Source of the DNA: Nemertoderma westbladi
Lineage: Eukaryota; Xenacoelomorpha; Nemertodermatida; Nemertodermatidae
Assembly: GCA_032718475.1 (NCBI GenBank)
Contig: JAUCBJ010007926.1
Location: 92,761-156,760 of the forward strand
DNA: 64,000 nt
Direction of reading: 5' to 3'
The notes beneath the pieces are model-generated. The model was not told the origin of the DNA. It did not search any database and saw nothing but the letters and a program-made list of their open reading frames with translations. Below, piece after piece: positions 29,708 through 37,736 of this stretch (its first letter is position 1; each line of letters begins with the position of its first letter). The translations under genes were made by a program, and so were the position numbers.

Positions 29708-30799
29708 TCATGCTCCTGTGGTCGCTTCCGCCAACTCTTCCTTCTGCAACTGCACCCGCGCCTTCTCCGACGCTCCCTGCGCCTTGCGCTGCAATCGCTG
29801 AGCTTCTATAATCGAGTGATAGTGGTCGTCACTGACTTGACGCTTGTCTTGGACCTCTCCTCCTGGTTCTTTCCGCGAGCTCCGAGCTCCAGCGGTCGTC
29901 GTTGTGGGCGCTGCGGTTCGCTGTTCCTCTATCCTTTGAGCGGTCAACAACCCCACTGGTACGTGAGTCAACAGGAATTCGTTGCGGTATTGAATAGCCG
30001 CCATCCTCCAATCTCCTCGCGCGCGCACCACTTTCCTAGTTTCCGAAAACAAACCCTTCGTAATATGGTCACAAATAGCAACAAAGTTCCAAGTGTACTT
30101 GTTGTCCATATTCAGTTGTCTGAAGTATTCCCGAACGACTATGACTCCAGTGTTCTGTGGAAGGTCTTGAGCAGTTAGGATGAGCACCTGATATTGTGGT
30201 AGCGACTGCAGATATGGTTTGTACGCAACATGTGATGGATCTACCGCCCAAAACCCATATCCCGCCTTAAATGGTAACCAACGCATCTGCGCTTGAATGT
30301 GGTAGTCGGCCACACTCTCCCACTTATCTAGCATCTCCCGAAGTAGGTTAGCGCTATGGTTCTGGAAGGAATCGTCTCGCAGTTGGCATCTCGCGCTACG
30401 ATGTCCCTTTACTCCACAATACCCACATTGAGAAATGAAAACGGTGCACGTATGAAACGAATGGTCGGTCTCATTGCACCAACGGCAGACCTTATGCGCC
30501 GCCTCCACTACCGCGTCGCACGATTTTTGATTGTGCCTTGTGCTGCCGCACAACTTGCACCTACGCGCTTGTGGAAACCAGGCCCTCTCGTATATGAGGT
30601 CTCCAATCGGTTTCGCACTTCCTTCTTTCCCAATGTCTAATACGATGTCGTCCTCTCCGGTTAAAGGTTGTCGATCCGGAGCGAAGTAAACATCCTCCCC
30701 TTGTCCTCTATCTCCAATATTTCCTCCCGCGTTCGTTTTGGATATGTCTTCTCCACCGGAAGATCTACTCCAAACACCTCTACTAACGTCTCCGGCCAA
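29708..30799 (-). CDS. Family A triple zinc-knuckle protein (-1 frame)
   Basis: About 363 codons open on the minus strand. Three CCHC knuckles lie near residues 88-150: CKLCGSTRHNQKSC, CRWCNETDHSFHTC and CGYCGVKGHRSARC. A region of about 130 residues of mixed hydrophobic and polar character follows (YQVLILTAQDLPQNTGVIVVREYF), then a low-complexity Thr/Arg/Gln coiled tail. The frame overlaps the end of the large-protein gene by about 140 nt in the -1 frame; it opens after a TAG near 30811 and has no ATG before the overlap ends, so translation by -1 frameshifting, or splicing, is likely. The knuckles suggest RNA binding. I cannot assign a known family. Confidence 0.75.
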   Translation of the reverse strand: MAGDVSRGVWSRSSGGEDISKTNAGGNIGDRGQGEDVYFAPDRQPLTGEDDIVLDIGKEGSAKPIGDLIYERAWFPQARRCKLCGSTRHNQKSCDAVVEAAHKVCRWCNETDHSFHTCTVFISQCGYCGVKGHRSARCQLRDDSFQNHSANLLREMLDKWESVADYHIQAQMRWLPFKAGYGFWAVDPSHVAYKPYLQSLPQYQVLILTAQDLPQNTGVIVVREYFRQLNMDNKYTWNFVAICDHITKGLFSETRKVVRARGDWRMAAIQYRNEFLLTHVPVGLLTAQRIEEQRTAAPTTTTAGARSSRKEPGGEVQDKRQVSDDHYHSIIEAQRLQRKAQGASEKARVQLQKEELAEATTGA

Positions 30800-33225
30800 C
30801 CCTCTCTAACAGGTATATCAGCCTCCGAGTGGAAGGGAGTACCAAACCCGCGGGTTTGATTCCCAAACCACTTCTCCAAAGCTTCTGGCGTCGGATACTC
30901 CATCGACGGTCGGTCTCCCAAATCTCCGATATTCTGTTGATATATCCCTTCGAATATCGCTAATCCTCTCCTAACCATCGACGTATTCTCTAGCGATTGG
31001 TTGAAGAACGGGGTTAAGAAATGCTTCATCATGTCGGATTGGATTCCTCCTTTCGAGCGAACGTATTGATCTCCTCCGAACACCAATGGATGACGCTTCA
31101 AAACTTGCGCAACGATATCCGCTAATAAACAAGTTACCGTGTTCAATTCAAGCACCAAATAATATTGTAGTGACGCATGGGGTGGCGCGCATATGTTCCA
31201 ATTCACCAACGCTTGCTGCTTGAAGTGGGATTTGAACTCCGTTCCCGGTGGCGTGTTATATTCACCATACGCCTCCTCGTATTTCTTCTGCGTCTTCAAC
31301 TTGAAGTCCCAATTATACAATAAATGTGCTATGAAGCCCATACCAGTCTTGGCAGAGTTGGGATACTCCCTATAAATTCCCATGTCTTGTGCCCATAGCA
31401 ACAATAGCTTGGTGTCGACAAACGGTCTCGGCAATCTATCTTCTAAATCAGTCATGGCGTTGAAGTCACTCTCCAAATCGCTCAGGACTCCCGATCCCAC
31501 CTTGACGTAATCTTGGCTAAGAATCGCCTCTCTAACCTTCTTGGGTAGCATCCTGGCGTCGATACGCTCCGCTCCGTGCATACCTCCTCGCCTGCATACC
31601 TCCAAAATCTGTTCCCTAGGATCCTTCCCCTTCCGATATTGTGTCGTGATTATGGGCTCCGGTCTCTCTCTATCCGCTCTTACGCACATAAACACATGAG
31701 TCACACCATCGGCCGCGCGAATTTGAATGCACTTACTAGTCAAGCATTCCTGATGAGACCCTCCTTCATTGTCGTAGAACATCACTCTCCAATCCTGCAG
31801 TGATTCCTCCGTTTTCCTCCACTGACGCTGAATCTCGTCGGATGGGGTCCACATGCGCTCGATAGCCTTGTGGTCGTCATATCGGGTGTAAGATCCCTTT
31901 CTCCTCAGCCACGCCTGGTCTACCTCCTCGTCATCTGGGAATGTAGCCACCGCGACCCATACCTTGATGTACTTATCTAACCATCCAAATAACTTACTCT
32001 CTTTTCCCGGAGCTCCAATTTTATCCAATGTGTCGTAGTCTGTGATCTGCATCGGGACATCACGCAAGAACTTCGCGCATAAAACTTCCCGTAGACAGTC
32101 GACATTCCAATGATCCGACATTCTCACCATCGGCAAGAATCTAATCGCTTCTCGCGACTCTGGGTGATCTACCAATATCGCAGGTTCGTTGCCGTCGGAA
32201 TAATACACCGGTCGGGGTTGAGATACGACCTGTGGAACAAATCCGGTCACGCTCCTCGTCTCCTCTTGATGTCTATCCGCGGTCTTATTATACTCCGCTA
32301 CCCGCGCTTCGAATAACTGTTTCGCCTTCGCCGCTCGCTCCTCCTGCCGCAACGCGTCTATGTCGTCCTGATGCTCAGGCGTGAGCGTTTTCGCTCGATG
32401 AGGCGAAGTAAATGTAGTCCAGGGACTCGACAGCTCCAAACCCGCGGGTTTGGTACCCGAGTCCCATGCCGCTTCGCGCCGCGCCTCTAGGTCCTTGTAG
32501 GCTCGGTACAGCGAAATGGCCGCTGCTGTCTCTATCAAACTGGGTGTCGAACAGGGTTTAATCTCCGTATACGGATCTAAAGTCATAACGGTCGGTGTAA
32601 TGGGTCTTGGAGGTTGCTTTCCGCTGAAGTCGATACTGATCATCGGGTTGCTCATTGGGTAACCTCCCTCGTTATATCTAAGGAATTGGTGAGCTTGGCA
32701 TCGCGTTAATATCGGTTCAGGATGTTGCTCGTCCAATTGGTCGGGAATTGCTACGTCTTGTTTGTTCATGCATTCCCCACATCTGTAGAACAACTTGTAT
32801 ACACTGAAGACCTTCGACGTTTCTTGATCCTCGCCTCGAGTCCTCCGATACAGATGCATTCCGTCGAACTGATCTCGGACTGCAGGTAAAGGCTCTTCGT
32901 GTCGTAAATACATGTTCATATGGTACAGCCGCGCAATCTCCTCGTCCGGGTCTGCACTAATGTCACATACGTCTAACGCGAAATCGTAGGGATACCAAGT
33001 GCGATACTCCTTCCGCAAAACTTCCATACGGTCCCCCAACGCTCTCATTCTTTCCCTCCTTAACACTTTATCATAAGCGGGTTTATACTTCCCATTTAGC
33101 TCAATTACCGACCTCCCATGGTAGTAAACGTTCGAATCTTTACATCCCGGTCGGGCAAATGGTAGCTCCGCCTCCTCTCTGGCAGTAAATCCTCTCCGCG
33201 GTTGCGCTCTAATTTCCTTCTCCAT
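30661..33225 (-). CDS. Family A large protein of unknown function
   Basis: From the ATG at 33225 (MEKEIRAQPRRGF) there are about 854 residues. The upstream extension lacks an ATG. I see no signal peptide, transmembrane segment or known catalytic motif. Notable segments: a Cys pair region (YRCGECMNKQD and TRCQAH, near residue 170-195) that could bind metal; the MFYDNEGGSHQECLTSKCIQIRA block near 495-520, conserved in the fragment at 18432; and a helical C-terminal third resembling the family B protein. It lies on the same strand as the BEL gag-pol, about 0.8 kb after the integrase stop, the place where env genes sit. It lacks Env features. A Gag-like structural role is one inference from the fused knuckles. 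Confidence 0.7.
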   Translation of the reverse strand: MEKEIRAQPRRGFTAREEAELPFARPGCKDSNVYYHGRSVIELNGKYKPAYDKVLRRERMRALGDRMEVLRKEYRTWYPYDFALDVCDISADPDEEIARLYHMNMYLRHEEPLPAVRDQFDGMHLYRRTRGEDQETSKVFSVYKLFYRCGECMNKQDVAIPDQLDEQHPEPILTRCQAHQFLRYNEGGYPMSNPMISIDFSGKQPPRPITPTVMTLDPYTEIKPCSTPSLIETAAAISLYRAYKDLEARREAAWDSGTKPAGLELSSPWTTFTSPHRAKTLTPEHQDDIDALRQEERAAKAKQLFEARVAEYNKTADRHQEETRSVTGFVPQVVSQPRPVYYSDGNEPAILVDHPESREAIRFLPMVRMSDHWNVDCLREVLCAKFLRDVPMQITDYDTLDKIGAPGKESKLFGWLDKYIKVWVAVATFPDDEEVDQAWLRRKGSYTRYDDHKAIERMWTPSDEIQRQWRKTEESLQDWRVMFYDNEGGSHQECLTSKCIQIRAADGVTHVFMCVRADRERPEPIITTQYRKGKDPREQILEVCRRGGMHGAERIDARMLPKKVREAILSQDYVKVGSGVLSDLESDFNAMTDLEDRLPRPFVDTKLLLLWAQDMGIYREYPNSAKTGMGFIAHLLYNWDFKLKTQKKYEEAYGEYNTPPGTEFKSHFKQQALVNWNICAPPHASLQYYLVLELNTVTCLLADIVAQVLKRHPLVFGGDQYVRSKGGIQSDMMKHFLTPFFNQSLENTSMVRRGLAIFEGIYQQNIGDLGDRPSMEYPTPEALEKWFGNQTRGFGTPFHSEADIPVREGWPETLVEVFGVDLPVEKTYPKRTREEILEIEDKGRMFTSLRIDNL
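30842..30858. repeat. P1 palindrome, site 2
   Basis: CCAAACCCGCGGGTTTG inside the family A large protein; the minus-strand frame reads NQTRGF here. Confidence 0.85.
32436..32453. repeat. P1 palindrome, site 3
   Basis: CCAAACCCGCGGGTTTGG, a perfect 18-bp palindrome, inside the same gene but read in another frame (TKPAGLE). Confidence 0.9.
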
Positions 33226-34038
33226 TATGAGCCGCGTATATACATATATATATCCCAATAAGGTTCCGTTACGTACTAATTACACTGTGGGTAAATCAGT
33301 TAGATGTCGCCGAAGGACAGACCTCTTGAGCCCCCTCCCCCCCCCCCCCCCCCCCCCGCCTTACAGCAGTTCAGGTTCGACTCTCTAGATCCCGTCTCAT
33401 TCCTAACTATCCTCTAACCTATTCCCATGCATAGCGCAAAACTTTGGAGGTAAACTGGCCGTGACCAACTCACTTTTTTGATGCCCAAACTACTCCCATT
33501 ACTTGTACTAAACTACAGTAGTTAGAAAGGACCATAGTCTCAATGCTCGACTATACCAAACCCACAGGTTTGATAATCGAACATCACACTTCACTGCAAA
33601 CTACTGAGTGGGGTCCGTGTACGCCCTGGTGCTACTAACCTTTAGCACCTTAGTTGTACTGTTGGCAACAATCTGTGGAAGTTGCTAAACTCAATTTACA
33701 CTCCTACGTAATATAGCCATCACCATGGTTTCTAAATGCTATTTTCCAGGCTTCACGACTTTTCAAATTACTGTTTATCTATAGACGAATTCAAAACGCG
33801 CCTATACACACACAGCGTCTGGAATTGTCTTGGGTTCACTTCTAATTTTTTTTTTTTTTTTTTATTTTTTAATTTTCCAAAATTTTGAAAATAAAATTTT
33901 GTTTTGATACCCACTAGACAAAACTCAACGCAAATCACCACAAACCCGCTCCTATGCATTTCCTAGTATTTGCATACGAGGAATGCAGACGAAGTGAGTT
34001 GCGTCCAACACTAATTCTGTCTTGAGGCAGAAGACAAA
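33226..34038. other. Spacer between integrase and family A genes
   Basis: This is non-coding. It contains a C run (about 33339-33357), a T run (33846-33863) and P1 site 4. A short purine-rich stretch and possible splice acceptors precede the family A ATG but none stands out. Confidence 0.5.
33556..33572. repeat. P1 palindrome, site 4
   Basis: CCAAACCCACAGGTTTG in the non-coding spacer. Confidence 0.8.
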
Positions 34039-35379
34039 TTATAATCTCCCGGTGTGTGTCTCCTCTAATAACACGATATCTTGGACCGGTCGGTCCAAGG
34101 TGTGTAAACCATTAGTTTTACACTTCTTTGGGTGCGGACACTTGCACCTAATTTTCACAGTGACTGTGCGCACTATATTTTGCACGTCTGGGTGTATATG
34201 CAAGATGACTCCCGTCTCCCAATATTTTCTTTTGACAATCGGCTCGGTTATCAATATGTAGTCTCCTCTTTGGAGACTCCGAACCGTTGTGTACCACTTT
34301 GTTCTGGTAGATATGGAGGGAAGATAGTATTCCCGCCAATATTCCCAGAATGTGTACGCTACAAATTGGGTTATTTTCCAGCTCTTACGACTGTATAGGT
34401 CGGCACTAATGGGTTCTGATGCCGGCACAAGAAATGCTGGACTCTGCATTAGCAAATGATTCGGCGTTAATGCAACACCGTCTGGCAACATAGCTATCGG
34501 CCTCGAGTTTAGTGTATGCTCGATTTCGATGAAAGCTGTGACCAGTTCGTCGTCAGTAAGTTGTTTATTTACAGGGAACGTCTTAGCAATGGCTTGCTTT
34601 ACAGAGCGAACTAAACGCTCCCAACTTCCTCCTCTCCAAGGACTTTCTGGAGTATTGAATTTCCACTCTATTCTTTGCGGCAAAAGTGCTGCAGAAATTT
34701 CTTTATTCTGTGCCGCCTTATGAGCCGCGTTCAACTCGTTGTTCCCTCCGACAAAGTTTGTACCCTTATCGGAGTAGATCGCCTTTACTAGTCCTCTCCT
34801 GGCCATAAATCTCTTTAAGGCCAGGAGCAGAGATTTGGTCGACATGTCTGCCACACGCTCGATATGTATGGCTCTACTAGCCATGCATGTCAGTAGCAGG
34901 CCCCATCGCTTGTGGGTCAGCCGTCCACTCTTTGCCTCAATTGGACCAAAACAATCCACCCCTGTGTTCATAAAGGGTGGGTCATATGCCTGTACTCTCG
35001 CTTCCGGGAGTTCAGCCATCTCCTGTTCCAATACTCTGGCGTTCACCCTCTTGCAAACCAGACAGGCGTCGTACATAGTACCTACTGCCCTGCTTGGGTG
35101 CAATAGAATGAATCGCTGTCTCGCTGCCGATAAACAGTGTAACTTTCCCGTGTGATGCAACCTCTTGTGTATATCCCATAGAATCGCTCTTTGCAACTCT
35201 ATTGGGTGACTAGGGATTATCACTGGGAACCTAAACTGTGAGTTTATGTCGACAGTCTGGATTCTCGATCTATGACAAATCAAACCCTTATGGATTAATG
35301 GACTCCATTTTCTAAGGGGTTTATAGAGAACTGGTCGTTGAGCCGATAACAGATGGAATTCTTTTGGGAAGGCAAACAT
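34039..35379 (-). CDS. pol: BEL/Pao integrase
   Basis: The 446-codon frame has an N-terminal HHCC zinc finger (H71, H75 or H76, C106, C109), then the DDE core with D142 (GVDCFGP), D204 (YSDKGTNF) and E254 (GSWERLV), spaced 61 and 49 residues apart as in Pao-type integrases. A C-terminal region with WYTTVRSLQRGDYILITEP and conserved PRPI-like hairpins follows. It would insert the cDNA into the genome. It ends LLEETHTGRL. Its start overlaps the upstream linker frame by 59 nt with a one-base shift around CCCAAAAG near 35360, a probable mutation in a once continuous pol. Confidence 0.9.
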   Translation of the reverse strand: MFAFPKEFHLLSAQRPVLYKPLRKWSPLIHKGLICHRSRIQTVDINSQFRFPVIIPSHPIELQRAILWDIHKRLHHTGKLHCLSAARQRFILLHPSRAVGTMYDACLVCKRVNARVLEQEMAELPEARVQAYDPPFMNTGVDCFGPIEAKSGRLTHKRWGLLLTCMASRAIHIERVADMSTKSLLLALKRFMARRGLVKAIYSDKGTNFVGGNNELNAAHKAAQNKEISAALLPQRIEWKFNTPESPWRGGSWERLVRSVKQAIAKTFPVNKQLTDDELVTAFIEIEHTLNSRPIAMLPDGVALTPNHLLMQSPAFLVPASEPISADLYSRKSWKITQFVAYTFWEYWREYYLPSISTRTKWYTTVRSLQRGDYILITEPIVKRKYWETGVILHIHPDVQNIVRTVTVKIRCKCPHPKKCKTNGLHTLDRPVQDIVLLEETHTGRL

Positions 35380-35944
35380 TTGATTTCAAATGCTTTAATT
35401 CCGCTTGATCAATCTCATCATCTGTCAGAGGTTGTTTCAATTTCTGAATTCGCTCACTATTAGTGCTCAATTGTTCTCCCAAATGTTCCGAATGTTTTAA
35501 ACAAAGGTACGAAATGTATCGGCTTAACCACGCAGTTCTTTTACAAATTGTCAGCCAAGAGGCAGACGAATTTAGTAATTTGTCATAAATACTACATGGC
35601 TCTAATGCCAGCAATGGTTGTCCGCTAGTTAATGGAAGTTTCGAATCCAAACCCACAGGTTTGGAAACCAAAGGCTCCATTTTGTCGGTCATTTTCTGTC
35701 CGTCACTTACCAACTGTGACTCCGGTTTTGTCTGTAAGGGTGGTTTTACGTCATAACTTACCCTTCCGGACCTAGTAGTCACGTAAGTCTGTTGGTCTGA
35801 CAGGTCTCCGGGCCGCTCCAATGACTCTTCAGGCCACTCCAATGACTCTTCAGGCCGCTTCAATGACTTAAGTTTGGCTTTAGACTTTGACTTAGAGACT
35901 TTCTCCACCTTGACTTCTGCATCTTCAGGCATCGGATTGGTCAC
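35321..35944 (-). CDS. pol: Pol linker between RNase H and integrase
   Basis: About 207 codons continue the RT/RNase H frame after one UGA (35954-35956). The segment is Lys/Ser/Glu-rich with an imperfect repeat (PEESLEWPEESLERPG), then a helical part WLTICKRTAWLSRYISYL and LTDDEIDQAELKHLK, which matches the region just before integrase in Pao polymerases. P1 site 5 lies inside it. The frame ends in the shifted overlap with integrase. It was surely part of one polyprotein. Confidence 0.75.
   Translation of the reverse strand: MTNPMPEDAEVKVEKVSKSKSKAKLKSLKRPEESLEWPEESLERPGDLSDQQTYVTTRSGRVSYDVKPPLQTKPESQLVSDGQKMTDKMEPLVSKPVGLDSKLPLTSGQPLLALEPCSIYDKLLNSSASWLTICKRTAWLSRYISYLCLKHSEHLGEQLSTNSERIQKLKQPLTDDEIDQAELKHLKSNVCLPKRIPSVIGSTTSSL
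35647..35664. repeat. P1 palindrome, site 5
   Basis: CCAAACCCACAGGTTTGG within pol; the minus-strand frame reads SKPVGLD. Confidence 0.85.
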
Positions 35945-35953
35945 TATCTTTAG

Positions 35954-37606
35954 TCACTCTGGCCAATGTTCCTGTGTCCTCGTTAGAAATTCAGGTCCAT
36001 GCAACCAAAACTCCTGCGACTCTTCCTGACAGAATACCGCCGGCATTGCACCTCTCGAAGTTATGTCGGCCGGGTTTAACACTCCCGGACAATGTCTCCA
36101 TTGTTCCTTCGTCGAAAAGTCGACGATCTGAGCGCGTCTATTGGCCACAAATGTCTTTAGTGCAATATTGTCGGCCGCAATGTATACTAACAGTAAGGAT
36201 GCGTCCGTACAATAGAATAAGGTCAATGTCGTGTCTAACTCCTCTGTTATCTGCTTACTTACCTCAACTGAAACTACTGCCGCCTGTAACTCTGCACGAG
36301 GGACAGTCATGTATTTGACCGGCATTGTCTTTGATCTAGAAGTCACAAAAGCCGTCTCAAATTTATCCTGACTCACCTCTCGGCGAAGGTAGGCTACCAT
36401 ACCAAAGCCGGTGTCACTTGCGTCACTAAACAAATGGAGTTCGAGATCAGCTGGGAATACCAGCTGATTCGGAAAGTAGGAACGGGGTACATCTATGTTT
36501 TTCAATAGATGTAATTCGGCTTCCCACTCTCTCCACTGCTTTGCATGTATAGGAGATATTGGTTCGTCCCACTCTAAGTCGGACAACCAAATTTTCCTCA
36601 TGCACGCTCGTGCCTGTAATATTACCGGACTGATAAAGTTCATCGGGTCAAATAGTCTACTTAAAGTCGATAAGCAAATTCTCTTTGTCAAAACTTTGTC
36701 TGGGCTACTGGGCTCAAACCTAACTCTTACCTGGAATTTATCCGTGTTCGGATTCCAAGCGAGTCCCAGTACTCGCGCCATGGGGATGGGTTCTACCCCC
36801 AATTCAATGTCTCCGCTCCCGCGATCCTTTACCGGGAACGACTCTAATAGGGCCTCCGAGTTCGTAGTGAACTTGGTCAGAGGAAATCCCCCTGTAGCCA
36901 AGCACTCCTGCAGGCCGTGAGCCACTTCTATGGCTTGTTCCGCTGTGTCCTTGGACACCAATCCGTCGTCCATGTAGAAGTTTCTCAATATAGACTCGAT
37001 AACCTCTACTGGATACTTACCAATCTGGGCTGTTGCCGTTTTCTTTAGAACAAACAGCGTGCCGTTTGGACTATCGCGGGCGCCAAATATCCTAACGTAC
37101 ATTTGGTATGTAACCACTGGGCCGGATAAGTCTTCATTCTCGTACCAGAGAAATCGAAGGCTATCCTGGTCTGCCTTACAGGCTCTTACCTGGTGGAACA
37201 TCGCCTCGATGTCACAAGTAAATGCGAATCGCCGCTGTCTAAAACACAACAATATTCCTATCAAATAGTTGTTCAGGTTGGGACCATCCATCAACTCTGA
37301 ATTCAGGGACATACCTCTATAGACTGCTGCGCAGTCGTTGACTACTCGGACTTTGTCAGGTTTGTCAGGGTGAGTCACGTAGTGGTGTGGGAGGTAATAA
37401 GTCTGGTCTGTCACTAAGTCAGGGTCCTCTACCTTCCCAGGAAATCCCTTGGCGAAATAGTTGTTGATCTGGGCGCAATACTTCTCCCTAATGTCCAGAT
37501 TCTTCAACAACCGAGCCCTTACTCCGTTCAATCTTTTCAAGGTTAAGCTGTAGTTGTTCTCCAACTTAGGAGGTTGTCGATGCCACAACATTTGTTCCAA
37601 CTTCAA
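35954..37606 (-). CDS. pol: BEL/Pao reverse transcriptase and RNase H
   Basis: The 550-codon frame contains the Pao RT blocks QTYYLPHHYVTHP, KVRVVNDCAA, CDIEAMFHQV (D132), RIFGARDSPNGT and the catalytic FYMDDG (D213, D214). A connection region (LSRLFDPMNFISPVI) follows, and RNase H with LHLFSDASDTGFG near residue 400 and FYCTDASLLLVYI, where the usual TDS is TDA. It ends EHWPE before a UGA followed by CUA, a known readthrough-favouring context. Its 5' end overlaps no upstream frame; homology extends upstream to 37737 in the gag frame, so a frame change lies near 37615-37640. Confidence 0.9.
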   Translation of the reverse strand: MKLEQMLWHRQPPKLENNYSLTLKRLNGVRARLLKNLDIREKYCAQINNYFAKGFPGKVEDPDLVTDQTYYLPHHYVTHPDKPDKVRVVNDCAAVYRGMSLNSELMDGPNLNNYLIGILLCFRQRRFAFTCDIEAMFHQVRACKADQDSLRFLWYENEDLSGPVVTYQMYVRIFGARDSPNGTLFVLKKTATAQIGKYPVEVIESILRNFYMDDGLVSKDTAEQAIEVAHGLQECLATGGFPLTKFTTNSEALLESFPVKDRGSGDIELGVEPIPMARVLGLAWNPNTDKFQVRVRFEPSSPDKVLTKRICLSTLSRLFDPMNFISPVILQARACMRKIWLSDLEWDEPISPIHAKQWREWEAELHLLKNIDVPRSYFPNQLVFPADLELHLFSDASDTGFGMVAYLRREVSQDKFETAFVTSRSKTMPVKYMTVPRAELQAAVVSVEVSKQITEELDTTLTLFYCTDASLLLVYIAADNIALKTFVANRRAQIVDFSTKEQWRHCPGVLNPADITSRGAMPAVFCQEESQEFWLHGPEFLTRTQEHWPE

Positions 37607-37736
37607 AATGTCCAGTCGGTAGCAGACGTATGGTGTCTTCCATCATCTCTAGCGACCGTTTCTCATCAGTGGACATGGCTAGGTCATATCCACCGGGTTC
37701 CATTGCGTCCATACCCAGCCATTCGACGGTTCTGGC

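Noticed and set aside
30661-33225. Family A large protein as a retroviral-type Env
   Set aside because: Its position fits, but I see no signal peptide, transmembrane helix, furin-like site or fusion-peptide-like segment, and the following knuckle protein suggests an intracellular nucleic-acid role.
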